From: Nemesobacter sp965249045
GTDB lineage: Bacteria; Desulfobacterota_D; UBA1144; Nemesobacterales; Nemesobacteraceae
Reading direction: 5' to 3'
NCBI GenBank assembly: GCA_965249045.1
Contig: OZ252213.1
Coordinates: 620,001 to 684,000, forward strand
Length of the DNA: 64,000 bases
In this document: piece by piece, positions 34,012 to 41,782 of the stretch
Layout: each line of letters starts with the position of its first letter
Position numbering within the stretch: position 1 is the stretch's first letter
Notes under the pieces: model-generated
Databases searched by the model: none
Seen by the model: the letters and a program-made list of their open reading frames with translations, nothing else
What the model was told of the DNA's origin: nothing
Program-made: the position numbers and the translations under genes

Positions 34012-34629
34012 CTATCTTACCTTTTCAAGATTAGCCAGAAGTTCCTTTATTTCCTTTGACTTTATTTTCAAACTCACCTTGTTAACGACGAACTTCGCGC
34101 TTATTTCCGCTACCACTTCCACTATCTCAAGGTCGTTTTTCTTAAGAGTTTCTCCCGAGGCCGTCAGATCCACTATAGCGTCGCAAAGGCCTACTATGGG
34201 TGCTAGTTCAACTGAGCCGTAGAGTTTTATGACTTCCGTGGCTATACCTTTTTTGTTGTAGAAATCGCTTGCGATTTTCGGATACTTGCTCGCGATCCGC
34301 AAAGACGCTTTGCCCGATTTCTGAAAGCCTTTCGGAGCGGCAACCACCATCTTGCATTTTCCTATTCCGAGGTCAAGAGGCTCATAAAGATTGCAGTCCT
34401 GTTCCATTAGGGTGTCCTTGCCGACTATTCCGCAGTCCGCGGCGCCGTATTCGACGTAGGAGACGACGTCGGTGGGTCTAACTATAAGCAGCTTGATTCC
34501 CGCCTCTTCAAACTCGAATATGAGCTTTCTTGAATCCTCGATTATTTCCGTTATGTCTATCGAGGCTTTCTGGAAAAGCTCGACGGTTTCCTCAAGCAGT
34601 CTTCCTCTGGGCGTCGCTATCGTTATCAC
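34012..34629 (-). CDS. hisG: ATP phosphoribosyltransferase, short form
   Basis: A 205-aa HisG short form: MITIATPRGRLLEETVELFQKA, YVEYGAADCGIVGKDTLMEQ, and IVDLTASGETLKKNDLEIVE, the PRPP-binding signature. It lacks the C-terminal ACT-like regulatory domain, so activity should need a HisZ partner, which is not in this window. It catalyses the first step of histidine synthesis. The ATG overlaps the end of murA by 4 bases, so it is the last gene of prmC-murA-hisG. Confidence 0.95.
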   Translation of the reverse strand: MITIATPRGRLLEETVELFQKASIDITEIIEDSRKLIFEFEEAGIKLLIVRPTDVVSYVEYGAADCGIVGKDTLMEQDCNLYEPLDLGIGKCKMVVAAPKGFQKSGKASLRIASKYPKIASDFYNKKGIATEVIKLYGSVELAPIVGLCDAIVDLTASGETLKKNDLEIVEVVAEISAKFVVNKVSLKIKSKEIKELLANLEKVR

Positions 34630-35882
34630 TCTTTTTCCCTCCAGATGCTGGCTCCGACGGAGCGAAGCTTTTCATCAAGTTTTTCATATCCGCGGTCAAG
34701 ATGATAGATTCTAGATACTTCCGTCCTCCCCTCGCCGCAAAGCCCGGCCAGCACGAGCGAGGCACTTGCCCGAAGATCGCTTGCCATTATGGGGGCACCC
34801 CTCATCTCCGCCACCCCCCTTACCACGGCGCTGTTTCCGACAAGCTTGATGTCCGCGCCCATCCTTCGCAGTTCGGCTGTGTGCATGAACCTCTGCGGAA
34901 ATATGTTCTCCGTTATCACGCTCATTCCGTCGGCAACGCACATAAGTATCATCATCTGGGCCTGCATGTCGGTCGGAAATCCGGGGTAGGGAAGGGTTGA
35001 GAAATCTATGCTTTTTATCTCCCCCGTGCCCCGTACCCTGATGGAGTCCCCGTTTTTCTCTATCTCCGTTCCCGTCTGAAGCAGTTTTCCCGTAAGCGCC
35101 CCCAGGTGCTCGAATCTGCAGCCCTTTATGACGAGATCGCTTTCGTTAAGGGCGCCGGCTATCATCAGGGTTCCCGTCTCTATCCTGTCGGGCATTACAC
35201 TGTAGTCCCTTAACGGACCGAGCGAGCTTACCCCAGTTATCGTTATTATATCCGTTCCGGCTCCCTCTATTTTCGCTCCCATGAGATTGAGCGCGTTCGC
35301 GAGATCCACCACTTCGGGTTCACAGGCGGCGTTTAGGATGACGGTCTCTCCCTCGGAGATGCTGGCGAGCAGCATTATGTTTTCGGTTCCCGTAACTGTC
35401 GAGAGATCGAAGGGCACTGTGTTTCCCGTGAGTTTTTCCGCGGCGGCACTCACATAACCATCTTCAAGCTGTACTGACGCCCCCAGGATACGAAGTCCCT
35501 TTATGTGCTGATCTATGGGTCTCTCCCCTATCGCGCATCCACCGGGAAGAGAGACCTCCGCTTTTTTGAACTTGGCCACAAGCGGTCCCAGAACCAGAAC
35601 GGAAGCCCTCATCGTCTTTACCAGATCGTAGGGAGCCTTGTAGCGGTTAATGGTCCTTGAGTTAACGAGCAGTTTTCCATCTGCGTATTCGCATCTCGCG
35701 CCCAGGGTCTCAAGAAGTTTCATCATTGTCCGGACATCCGCCAGATCCGGAACGTTCGAGATGGTGTTCTCCCCTTCGTTTAGTATGCAGGCGGCCATTA
35801 TGGGAAGCACGGCGTTTTTCGCCCCGCCGACCGTTACCTCTCCGGAAAGTCTTTCTTTTCCTTCTATTACTATTTTTTCCAA
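34626..35882 (-). CDS. murA: UDP-N-acetylglucosamine 1-carboxyvinyltransferase
   Basis: A 418-aa MurA. It starts MEKIVIEGKERLSGEVTVGGAKNAVLPIMAA. The active-site loop SLPGGCAIGERPIDQHIKGL keeps the catalytic cysteine that fosfomycin alkylates. TTLPYPGFPTDMQAQ and RASASLVLAGL occur later. It transfers enolpyruvate from PEP to UDP-GlcNAc in peptidoglycan synthesis. It overlaps prmC by 13 bases and hisG by 4. Confidence 0.97.
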   Translation of the reverse strand: MEKIVIEGKERLSGEVTVGGAKNAVLPIMAACILNEGENTISNVPDLADVRTMMKLLETLGARCEYADGKLLVNSRTINRYKAPYDLVKTMRASVLVLGPLVAKFKKAEVSLPGGCAIGERPIDQHIKGLRILGASVQLEDGYVSAAAEKLTGNTVPFDLSTVTGTENIMLLASISEGETVILNAACEPEVVDLANALNLMGAKIEGAGTDIITITGVSSLGPLRDYSVMPDRIETGTLMIAGALNESDLVIKGCRFEHLGALTGKLLQTGTEIEKNGDSIRVRGTGEIKSIDFSTLPYPGFPTDMQAQMMILMCVADGMSVITENIFPQRFMHTAELRRMGADIKLVGNSAVVRGVAEMRGAPIMASDLRASASLVLAGLCGEGRTEVSRIYHLDRGYEKLDEKLRSVGASIWREKE

Positions 35883-36712
35883 GTGGCTTTCACTACCCTT
35901 TTTATGCCGCCGATATCAGTTTCGAAGCGCACATCTGAAAAACCGTTTTCGCGAACTATCCTCTCCACGCTTTTCGCCTGCCCGGCTCCGATTTCAAGAA
36001 GCAGAAAACCTCCCTTGCGAAGCGTTTCTCCGGCCGTGGCCGCTATCTTTTTTATGTACGCAAGCCCGTCTTGTCCGCCGAGAAGAGCCATGCGGGGCTC
36101 GTGGCACCTTATCTGCGCGGAAAGCTCCGCGTATTCCGCCTCCGACACGTAAGGCGGATTGGAAATTATCATGTCAAATGATGATTTTGCAAAGCAGCCC
36201 AGAAGATTCGAGTTTACGAATCGCACGCGTGCGCCGTGTTCCTGAGCGTTTCTTTCCGCTACAGCGAGTGCCGAAGCGGATACGTCTGAGGCGAAAACCT
36301 CGCAGTCGCGTGCTTCAAGAAAAACGGTCACGGCTAAACACCCGCTTCCCGTCCCCAGATCCAGGATGCGGGGATTTCTCATCCGCCCCATGGTTTCTAT
36401 CGCAAGTTCCGCGAGCGTTTCGGTTTCCGGCCTCGGTATCAGAACGTCCGAGGTTACGACGAAAGGCCTTGAATAGAATTCCCGCTCGCCGATCACGTAT
36501 GCAAGAGGTTCTCCCGCGAGGCGTCGGCGAAGGAGTTTTTCAAACGCTTCTGTCCTCTCGGAACCCACGCGTCTTTCAGGATGCGCATAGAGTTCCAGCG
36601 GATCTGTGTTCAGGCTTCTTGCGAGTATTGCTCTTGTTTCGATTCCCGGGCACTCAAAACCGTTTTGCTCGAAGTTTTTTCTGCCTTTCAGGTAAAGTTC
36701 TTTAATTTCCAT
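35870..36712 (-). CDS. prmC: Release factor glutamine methyltransferase
   Basis: A 280-aa PrmC/HemK protein with an N-terminal helical domain and a SAM domain: RILDLGTGSGCLAVTVFLE (motif I), FASDVSASALAVAERNA and the catalytic IISNPPYVSEAEYAEL. GEREFYSRPFVVTSDVLIPRPETETLAELA is the family linker. It methylates the GGQ glutamine of RF1 and RF2. prfA, often its neighbour, is not adjacent here. Confidence 0.96.
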   Translation of the reverse strand: MEIKELYLKGRKNFEQNGFECPGIETRAILARSLNTDPLELYAHPERRVGSERTEAFEKLLRRRLAGEPLAYVIGEREFYSRPFVVTSDVLIPRPETETLAELAIETMGRMRNPRILDLGTGSGCLAVTVFLEARDCEVFASDVSASALAVAERNAQEHGARVRFVNSNLLGCFAKSSFDMIISNPPYVSEAEYAELSAQIRCHEPRMALLGGQDGLAYIKKIAATAGETLRKGGFLLLEIGAGQAKSVERIVRENGFSDVRFETDIGGIKRVVKATWKK

Positions 36713-36792
36713 TTGAGCTTGAAACGATGAAGTGTATACGCAGAAGACGCGTTTTCAAGTTTCAGATCCCGCCCCAGAGGGGTTTTTCTTGA

Positions 36793-37383
36793 ATGCTTAA
36801 GAACAAAAGCTTCATCTTGGCTTCGTCTTCCCCGAGAAGACGGGAGCTGCTCACAAGGGTGGGTCTTTGTTTCGAAGTGATTGAGCCACAGGTGTGCGAA
36901 AGTGCCCGGGAGGGAGAAGCGCCGCTTGATTTCGCAAAGCGCATGGCCAGGGAGAAAGCGCTCAGCGTTTGCGGGGGTGTGCGGCGGGGGCGAATCGTCG
37001 TGGGCAGCGACACGGTCGTTTCCGTTTCGGGAGATATTCTCGGCAAGCCCAGCGATGAAGAGGACGCGTTTTCGATGCTGCAAAAGCTCTCGGGAAAAAC
37101 CCACGAAGTTATAACCGGCTTTTGCGTGGCGAGATCCCCCGGCGAGGTTCTTCACTTAGAGGCCACCTGTACCGAGGTGCGGATGAAGTCTCTTGATAGC
37201 GAAGGGATGCGTCGGTACATTAAAACCGGAGAACCCATGGACAAGGCCGGCGCATACGCCATTCAGGGGGCTGGGTCGTGTCTTATCGAGTGGATAAGAG
37301 GTTCCTACACGGGGGTCATCGGGCTTCCTCTTTTTGAACTGGTTTCTGTACTCTCGGATATAGGTGTCGTGGAATCCGGATGA
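36793..37383 (+). CDS. Maf-family nucleotide pyrophosphatase
   Basis: A 196-aa protein with the Maf motifs FILASSSPRRRELLTRVGL at the N-terminus, VVGSDTVVSVSGDILGKPSDEEDA and MDKAGAYAIQGAGSCLIEWIRGSYTGVIGLPL. Maf proteins hydrolyse dTTP/UTP or modified nucleotides to monophosphates. It starts a tightly overlapping run maf-yggS-proC-yggT. The ATG at 36793 is the only start that keeps the full conserved N-terminus. Confidence 0.95.
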   Translation: MLKNKSFILASSSPRRRELLTRVGLCFEVIEPQVCESAREGEAPLDFAKRMAREKALSVCGGVRRGRIVVGSDTVVSVSGDILGKPSDEEDAFSMLQKLSGKTHEVITGFCVARSPGEVLHLEATCTEVRMKSLDSEGMRRYIKTGEPMDKAGAYAIQGAGSCLIEWIRGSYTGVIGLPLFELVSVLSDIGVVESG

Positions 37384-38069
37384 ATTTGAAGGATAGAATA
37401 GACGGGGTAGAAGAGAAAATCGGGGAAGCGTGCCGAAGATCCGGAAGGAGCCGCGACGAGGTCCGGCTGGTGGCGGTCTCGAAGAAGTTTCCCCTTGCCG
37501 TGATCCTCGAGGCTAGCCGCCTAGGGCTACAGGATTTCGGAGAGAATTACGCCCAAGAGCTTCGCGACAAGCATAGGGATGCCGCACGCGCCGCGGGCGA
37601 GATGCTTCGTTGGCACTTCATTGGAGCTTTGCAGAGAAACAAGGTGAAGTATGTTGTGGGCAAGGCGGATCTTGTACATGCGGTTGACAACAAAGCCCTT
37701 GTGGCGGAACTTGATAAAAGGGGCGCAGCCGCCGGAACTAGTGTCCGAGCGCTTGTGGAGATAAACGGCGGGGAGGAGAGCAAAAACGGGATTCGTTCAG
37801 GCGATCTTCGGGAGTTTCTCGAGAGCGCTTCTCGATTCCGGAACGTTTCGCTTAAGGGACTCATGATAATGCCTCCTTACTTCGAGGACCCCGAGATGAG
37901 CAGAGCATGGTTTTCGGGACTGAGGGAGATGAGGGATCAGATAGCGGGGGAATTTCCCGAGGTGCGGGAACTCTCGATGGGTATGAGCAACGATTTTGAG
38001 GTAGCGATCGAAGAGGGGGCAACGATTCTCAGGGTCGGTTCGGCGCTTTTCGGTCCAAGACCAGGGTGA
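37380..38069 (+). CDS. yggS: Pyridoxal phosphate homeostasis protein
   Basis: A 229-aa YggS/PLPBP protein with fold-type III features: RLVAVSKKFPLAVI (PLP lysine), DFGENYAQELRDKH, WHFIGALQRNKVKYVV, HAVDN, GLMIMPPYFEDPE and ELSMGMSNDFEVAIEEGATILRVGSALFG. It buffers PLP. Its ATG overlaps the maf stop (ATGA), and proC follows by overlap, the usual genomic neighbourhood. Confidence 0.96.
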   Translation: MNLKDRIDGVEEKIGEACRRSGRSRDEVRLVAVSKKFPLAVILEASRLGLQDFGENYAQELRDKHRDAARAAGEMLRWHFIGALQRNKVKYVVGKADLVHAVDNKALVAELDKRGAAAGTSVRALVEINGGEESKNGIRSGDLREFLESASRFRNVSLKGLMIMPPYFEDPEMSRAWFSGLREMRDQIAGEFPEVRELSMGMSNDFEVAIEEGATILRVGSALFGPRPG

Positions 38070-38077
38070 GTTTAAAA

Positions 38078-38893
38078 ATGAAAAAAGCAGGTTTCATAGG
38101 GGCCGGGAACATGGCCGAGGCGATGATAAGAGGACTTCTTGCCTCGGGTAGCTTTAAGAAAAAAGACATAACGCTCTCAGATGTGAACGCCGAGAAGCTC
38201 TCTTACCTGTCATCGCAGTACGGAGTCACGACCACCCCTGACAACAGGGAAGTGATAAAGACATCCGACATAGTGATTTTCTCCGTAAAGCCCCAGGTAA
38301 TTCCTGCGGTCTGCGGGGAAGTGCGAAGCGTCGCCACCACTGATAAACTCTACGTGTCAATAGCGGCCGGGGTGAAGCACTCTTTTATAAAAACTCTTAT
38401 CGCCAGGGAGATAAAGCTCGCGCGAGTTATGCCCAACGCTCCGAGTCTCGTGCTTGAGGGTGCTTCCTGCGTTTATTTCGGGGAAGGGTTCTCCGGCGAG
38501 GAGGAAGATCTGGTTCTCGGTATTCTCGGGTCTTTGGGAAAAGCTTTTCGGGTCGAGAGCGAGGGAATTATGGACGCCGTTACTGCTCTTTCCGGAAGCG
38601 GTCCGGCGTTTGTGTCGATTTTCATTGAGGCGCTTTGCGACGGTGCGGTTAAAATGGGGCTTTCAAGGAAGCTTGCCACGGACCTTGCCGTGCAGACTGT
38701 TTTTGGCACCTCGAAGATGATTCAGGAGAGCGCCAGACATCCTGCCGAGATAAAGGACATGGTTACATCGCCCGGGGGAACCACGGCAAGCGGAATTCAT
38801 TCGCTTGAGCAGGGCGGTTTTCGGGCTGCTGTAATATCCGCCGTTGAGTCCGCGGCCAAGCGTTCCGCGGAACTTTCAGGAGAGGAGGACTGA
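38078..38893 (+). CDS. proC: Pyrroline-5-carboxylate reductase
   Basis: A 271-aa protein: KKAGFIGAGNMAEAMIRGLL (NADPH-binding), FSVKPQVIPAVC, ARVMPNAPSLV, ALSGSGPAFVSIFIEALCDGAVKMGLSR and KDMVTSPGGTTASGIHSLE. It makes proline. ATG 38078 has AGGGTGAG upstream; a GTG at 38066 overlaps the yggS stop and would add four residues. Confidence 0.96.
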   Translation: MKKAGFIGAGNMAEAMIRGLLASGSFKKKDITLSDVNAEKLSYLSSQYGVTTTPDNREVIKTSDIVIFSVKPQVIPAVCGEVRSVATTDKLYVSIAAGVKHSFIKTLIAREIKLARVMPNAPSLVLEGASCVYFGEGFSGEEEDLVLGILGSLGKAFRVESEGIMDAVTALSGSGPAFVSIFIEALCDGAVKMGLSRKLATDLAVQTVFGTSKMIQESARHPAEIKDMVTSPGGTTASGIHSLEQGGFRAAVISAVESAAKRSAELSGEED

Positions 38894-38894
38894 C

Positions 38895-39194
38895 ATGGAA
38901 ATACTAGGAGGCAACTTCTTAAGGGCCATCGCGGAGGTGGTCGACATACTTCTTAGCGTTTATATATGGCTCATAGTGGGACGGGCGGTACTTTCATGGG
39001 TGAGTCCCGACCCATATAATCCCATAGTGAAGTTTCTTTACTCGGCCACGGAACCGGTTCTGGGTTTCGCCAGAAGGTACATTCCTCCCATTGGGGGCTC
39101 GCTAGATCTGAGTCCAATAGTGGTTCTGCTTCTGATAGTTTTCATAAAGCGCGCTGTCGTGAACTCTCTTTTCCAGATCGCGGTCGGTTTGTGA
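38895..39194 (+). CDS. yggT: YggT-family membrane protein
   Basis: A 99-aa protein with two hydrophobic segments (AEVVDILLSVYIWLIVGRAVLSWV and LSPIVVLLLIVFIKRAVVNSLF) around the conserved DPYNPIVKFLYSATEPVLGFARRYIPP-type loop. Family members sit in the cytoplasmic membrane; a role in envelope or osmotic homeostasis or in cell division has been proposed. ATG 38895 follows AGGAGGACTGAC just after proC. Confidence 0.93.
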   Translation: MEILGGNFLRAIAEVVDILLSVYIWLIVGRAVLSWVSPDPYNPIVKFLYSATEPVLGFARRYIPPIGGSLDLSPIVVLLLIVFIKRAVVNSLFQIAVGL

Positions 39195-39311
39195 TAGCTT
39201 GGAGCTTGATTCGCTGTTCCCAACTAGCGGTCTCGGCCACGCTTGAAAAACACTCTGCGGGCATATACGATAGAGATTCTGTAAAAATTTTGGTGCAAGG
39301 AGAAGTTAGAA

Positions 39312-39971
39312 ATGAGAATTTCACTTTTAGGTGGAACGGGAGATATAGCTGAGGGGCTGGTTCTGCGGTGGTCAAGAGCGGGGCACGAGATATACATAGG
39401 TTCGAGAAGCGAAGAAAAAGCACTTGGCATAGCCGGGGGTCACGCGGAAACGCTTAAGGGACTCGGTATAGAGTCGAACATACACGGCATGGCGAACGCG
39501 GACGCCGCCGCGGCTTCCGAGATAATAATAATAAGCATTCCGCCCGAGTACGCTGCGGCCACTGTAGCGGGATGTGGCGACAGCATTACGGATCAGATAG
39601 TCGTAACTCCCGTTGTCTCGATGAAAAGGGAAGGCAAGACTTTTCTCTTTGACCCTCCCGCTCAGGGCTCTTCGGCTCTTGAGATAAAGGAGGCGCTTCC
39701 CGAGGCTGCAAGGCTCGTGTCCGCCTATCACAACCTTCCCGCAAAAGAGCTTGCCAACATAAACGAAGACCTTGATTACGACGTGGTCATATGCGGGGAT
39801 GACGAGGGGTCAAAAGAGGTCGTTAAGAATCTTACAGAGGAAATGAAGAACCTTAGGGTTCTTGACGCGGGGCCGCTTGAGGTTTCATCGATGATAGAGT
39901 CGCTGACGCCACTTATCGTGAACCTGAACGTGAGGTACAAGCCCACGCATTTTTCGGTCAAATTCGTCTGA
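39312..39971 (+). CDS. NADPH:F420 reductase-family protein
   Basis: A 219-aa protein with the NADPH-binding start MRISLLGGTGDIAEGLVLRWSRAGHEIYIGSR and the family tail NLRVLDAGPLEVSSMIESLTPLIVNLNVRYK, both typical of NADPH-dependent F420 reductase (Fno/NpdG). VSAYHNLPAKEL and DVVICGDDEGSK also fit. It would transfer hydride between F420 and NADP, implying that the host makes or uses F420. No cofactor-synthesis gene is visible here, so F420 use remains an inference. Confidence 0.88.
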   Translation: MRISLLGGTGDIAEGLVLRWSRAGHEIYIGSRSEEKALGIAGGHAETLKGLGIESNIHGMANADAAAASEIIIISIPPEYAAATVAGCGDSITDQIVVTPVVSMKREGKTFLFDPPAQGSSALEIKEALPEAARLVSAYHNLPAKELANINEDLDYDVVICGDDEGSKEVVKNLTEEMKNLRVLDAGPLEVSSMIESLTPLIVNLNVRYKPTHFSVKFV

Positions 39972-39978
39972 GGCAAGG

Positions 39979-40398
39979 TTATTCTCCGATAATCTGGACA
40001 ATTACCCTTCTCGTTCTCGAGCGGTTGTCAAAATCAACGAGCACTATCTGCTGCCAGGTTCCAAGAAGGGGACTGCCATCGGAGAACGGAACCGTAAGCG
40101 AGGGGCCGAGCACAGACGCCCTTACGTGGGAGTGGCCGTTTCCGTCACCCCATCTGGCGTTATGAGCGTAGTGCATGGTCTCGGGCGCCATTCTTTCAAA
40201 CGCATCTTTAAGGTCGGAGAGAACTCCGCTTTCGTATTCTATCGTCGTGACCGCGCAGGTTGATCCTGCGACAAAGACCGTGGCCGTGCCGGAAGATATG
40301 CCAGCCTTGGCAAGTTCGCGGCTGACGTGAGGGGTTATGTCCAGTATGTCGCAGTTGCCTTGGGTGCTTATCGTGAATGATTTGGTTTCAACCGGCAT
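39979..40398 (-). CDS. YjbQ-family protein (UPF0047)
   Basis: A 139-aa YjbQ protein: GNCDILDITPHV, SGTATVFVAGSTCAVTTIEYESGVLSDL, NARWGDGNGHSHVRASVLGPSLTVPFSDGSPLLGTWQQIVLVDFD. The GNGHSH histidines are the conserved site. Weak thiamine-phosphate synthase activity has been reported for the family. It runs convergent with the F420 reductase-type gene and follows the MBL-fold gene closely on the same strand. Confidence 0.92.
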   Translation of the reverse strand: MPVETKSFTISTQGNCDILDITPHVSRELAKAGISSGTATVFVAGSTCAVTTIEYESGVLSDLKDAFERMAPETMHYAHNARWGDGNGHSHVRASVLGPSLTVPFSDGSPLLGTWQQIVLVDFDNRSRTRRVIVQIIGE

Positions 40399-40405
40399 CT
40401 TGTTT

Positions 40406-41380
40406 TCAGAAAAGCGCTAGTTGGCGCGGCTTTTTAAGCGCCGTTACGTTCCATCCATCTTTTTTGAGCCCGTCTGTGAGGCTCTCGCTGAAATTTCCCC
40501 TGATGATCACGCTCTCGGGTTTTGAGACTTCGAGGTACTCTGAAATCTCGTCATATCCCCAGTGGTTGCTCAAGGGGAATGCTACCTCGGCCCGAAGAGC
40601 GGACCTCATAAACGCTCCGTTTTCCATGGAGCGCCCGGTGACCACCGCCACCTTTTTTCTTTTAAGGTTCTCAACGACCGCTGAGTCCCTGTAGGAAAGC
40701 GGGGCTATCAGGACCTTGTTTTTAAAATGTTTTCTTTTTATGCCCCCGTAGAGAGGAATCCTAACACCGAGCTCCTCGTAGAGCTTTAGCGTTTTCGCCA
40801 TCGCGGGGTGAAGGCTCATCTCAATGTCCCTTTCTCCCAGAAAAATTATCAGGTCCTGGGCCTTTCCCATGGGATTTACGAGGATTACCGGTATCTTGTC
40901 CTCAAACAAAGTCCTGTTTACGAATTCGAATATGGATTCCATTACCGCCTCGGGCGGGGGGAAAACGAACTTCGGCGCTCCGTAGGCGCAGTCAACGACC
41001 AGCGTATCACACCTTCTGAGTTCCGCGTAGCCCGCCGTGGCTGTGTGCCTCAGCTTGAACCCACCCGCGTACACGACCCTTCTTCCGTCTTTTTCGACCA
41101 CTAGTTGTGCTCCTCCGAGCATCTGTCCAGAGGGAATGAGCTCAATCGAGTAGCTGCCCAGGGTGAAAGGTTTTCCGTAAGGGGAGGAAAGAACCGCAGA
41201 ACCTTTTATTTTCTTTCCGAGAAGCTTTACCGTCTGGGGCGTAGCTATTATTTTTTCGCTTCTGGGAAACCTCCCGACGTTCGCGCTTGAGACGAAGGAA
41301 AGCGGTACGGCCCGTTTGGAATCGAAGTATATATCGGTGCCGGAAAGTTTTATTTCAGAGCTAGAATTGATCTCCAGCAT
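40406..41380 (-). CDS. MBL-fold exonuclease-like protein lacking metal-binding residues
   Basis: This 324-aa protein aligns by eye with ligase-associated DNA exonucleases / beta-CASP-like MBL proteins: IPSGQMLGGAQLVVEKDGRRVVYAGGFKLRHTATAGYAELRRCDTLVVDCAYGAPKFVFPPPEAV. The expected ligands are replaced. The HxHxDH block is read as VSSANVGRFPRSEKI, the AGH histidine is Q (SGQMLGG), and the GD(F) aspartate is G (YAGGF). I infer a non-catalytic or re-purposed member, possibly a structural or nucleic-acid-binding protein. Neighbouring yjbQ lies 7 bases downstream. Confidence 0.75.
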   Translation of the reverse strand: MLEINSSSEIKLSGTDIYFDSKRAVPLSFVSSANVGRFPRSEKIIATPQTVKLLGKKIKGSAVLSSPYGKPFTLGSYSIELIPSGQMLGGAQLVVEKDGRRVVYAGGFKLRHTATAGYAELRRCDTLVVDCAYGAPKFVFPPPEAVMESIFEFVNRTLFEDKIPVILVNPMGKAQDLIIFLGERDIEMSLHPAMAKTLKLYEELGVRIPLYGGIKRKHFKNKVLIAPLSYRDSAVVENLKRKKVAVVTGRSMENGAFMRSALRAEVAFPLSNHWGYDEISEYLEVSKPESVIIRGNFSESLTDGLKKDGWNVTALKKPRQLALF

Positions 41381-41782
41381 ACGGAATGAAATTTACTTTA
41401 GTTTTCCCTTCATAACAAGCGCTTTGATTCAACTTTGGCGACTCCTTCGGCGAATCGTTTGCGGCGGCTGATAGAATATCCGGCTAGGAATCAAATCGCC
41501 TGAAAACGAGTATATCAGGGCAAGAAAAAGGGCTGGAATCACCGATTTTCTCGATTGTCATTATCGATTTACTCAATCGGGAAGTCTTTTTGCTGCGGTT
41601 AGGACTTCCGGATCAAATTATGATAACCCTGGCGCAAGGGAGTTTACCGCAATCTTCCCCTGAAAAGTGCTTGACAGTCTTATTGTTTTTTTGTTTTAAT
41701 CTACAAAATAAATACCACTAATGATCCGGCGAGAGTCGAGGTTCTTTAGGGCTTAAACTGAACAAATCACTAGGAGGATATA
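41381..41782. other. Intergenic region with promoter of the Cache gene
   Basis: About 400 bases without a gene. TTGACA (41671-41676), an 18-base spacer and TTTAAT (41695-41700) form a clear promoter, giving a 5' leader of about 75 bases. AGGAGG stands 5 bases before the ATG at 41783. The remaining upstream part shows only imperfect AT-rich repeats. Confidence 0.6.
41671..41700 (+). promoter_or_regulatory. Promoter of the Cache-repeat protein gene
   Basis: TTGACA, 18 bases, TTTAAT. The same hexamers and spacing precede the acetoacetate-decarboxylase-like genes at 62037. Confidence 0.65.
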
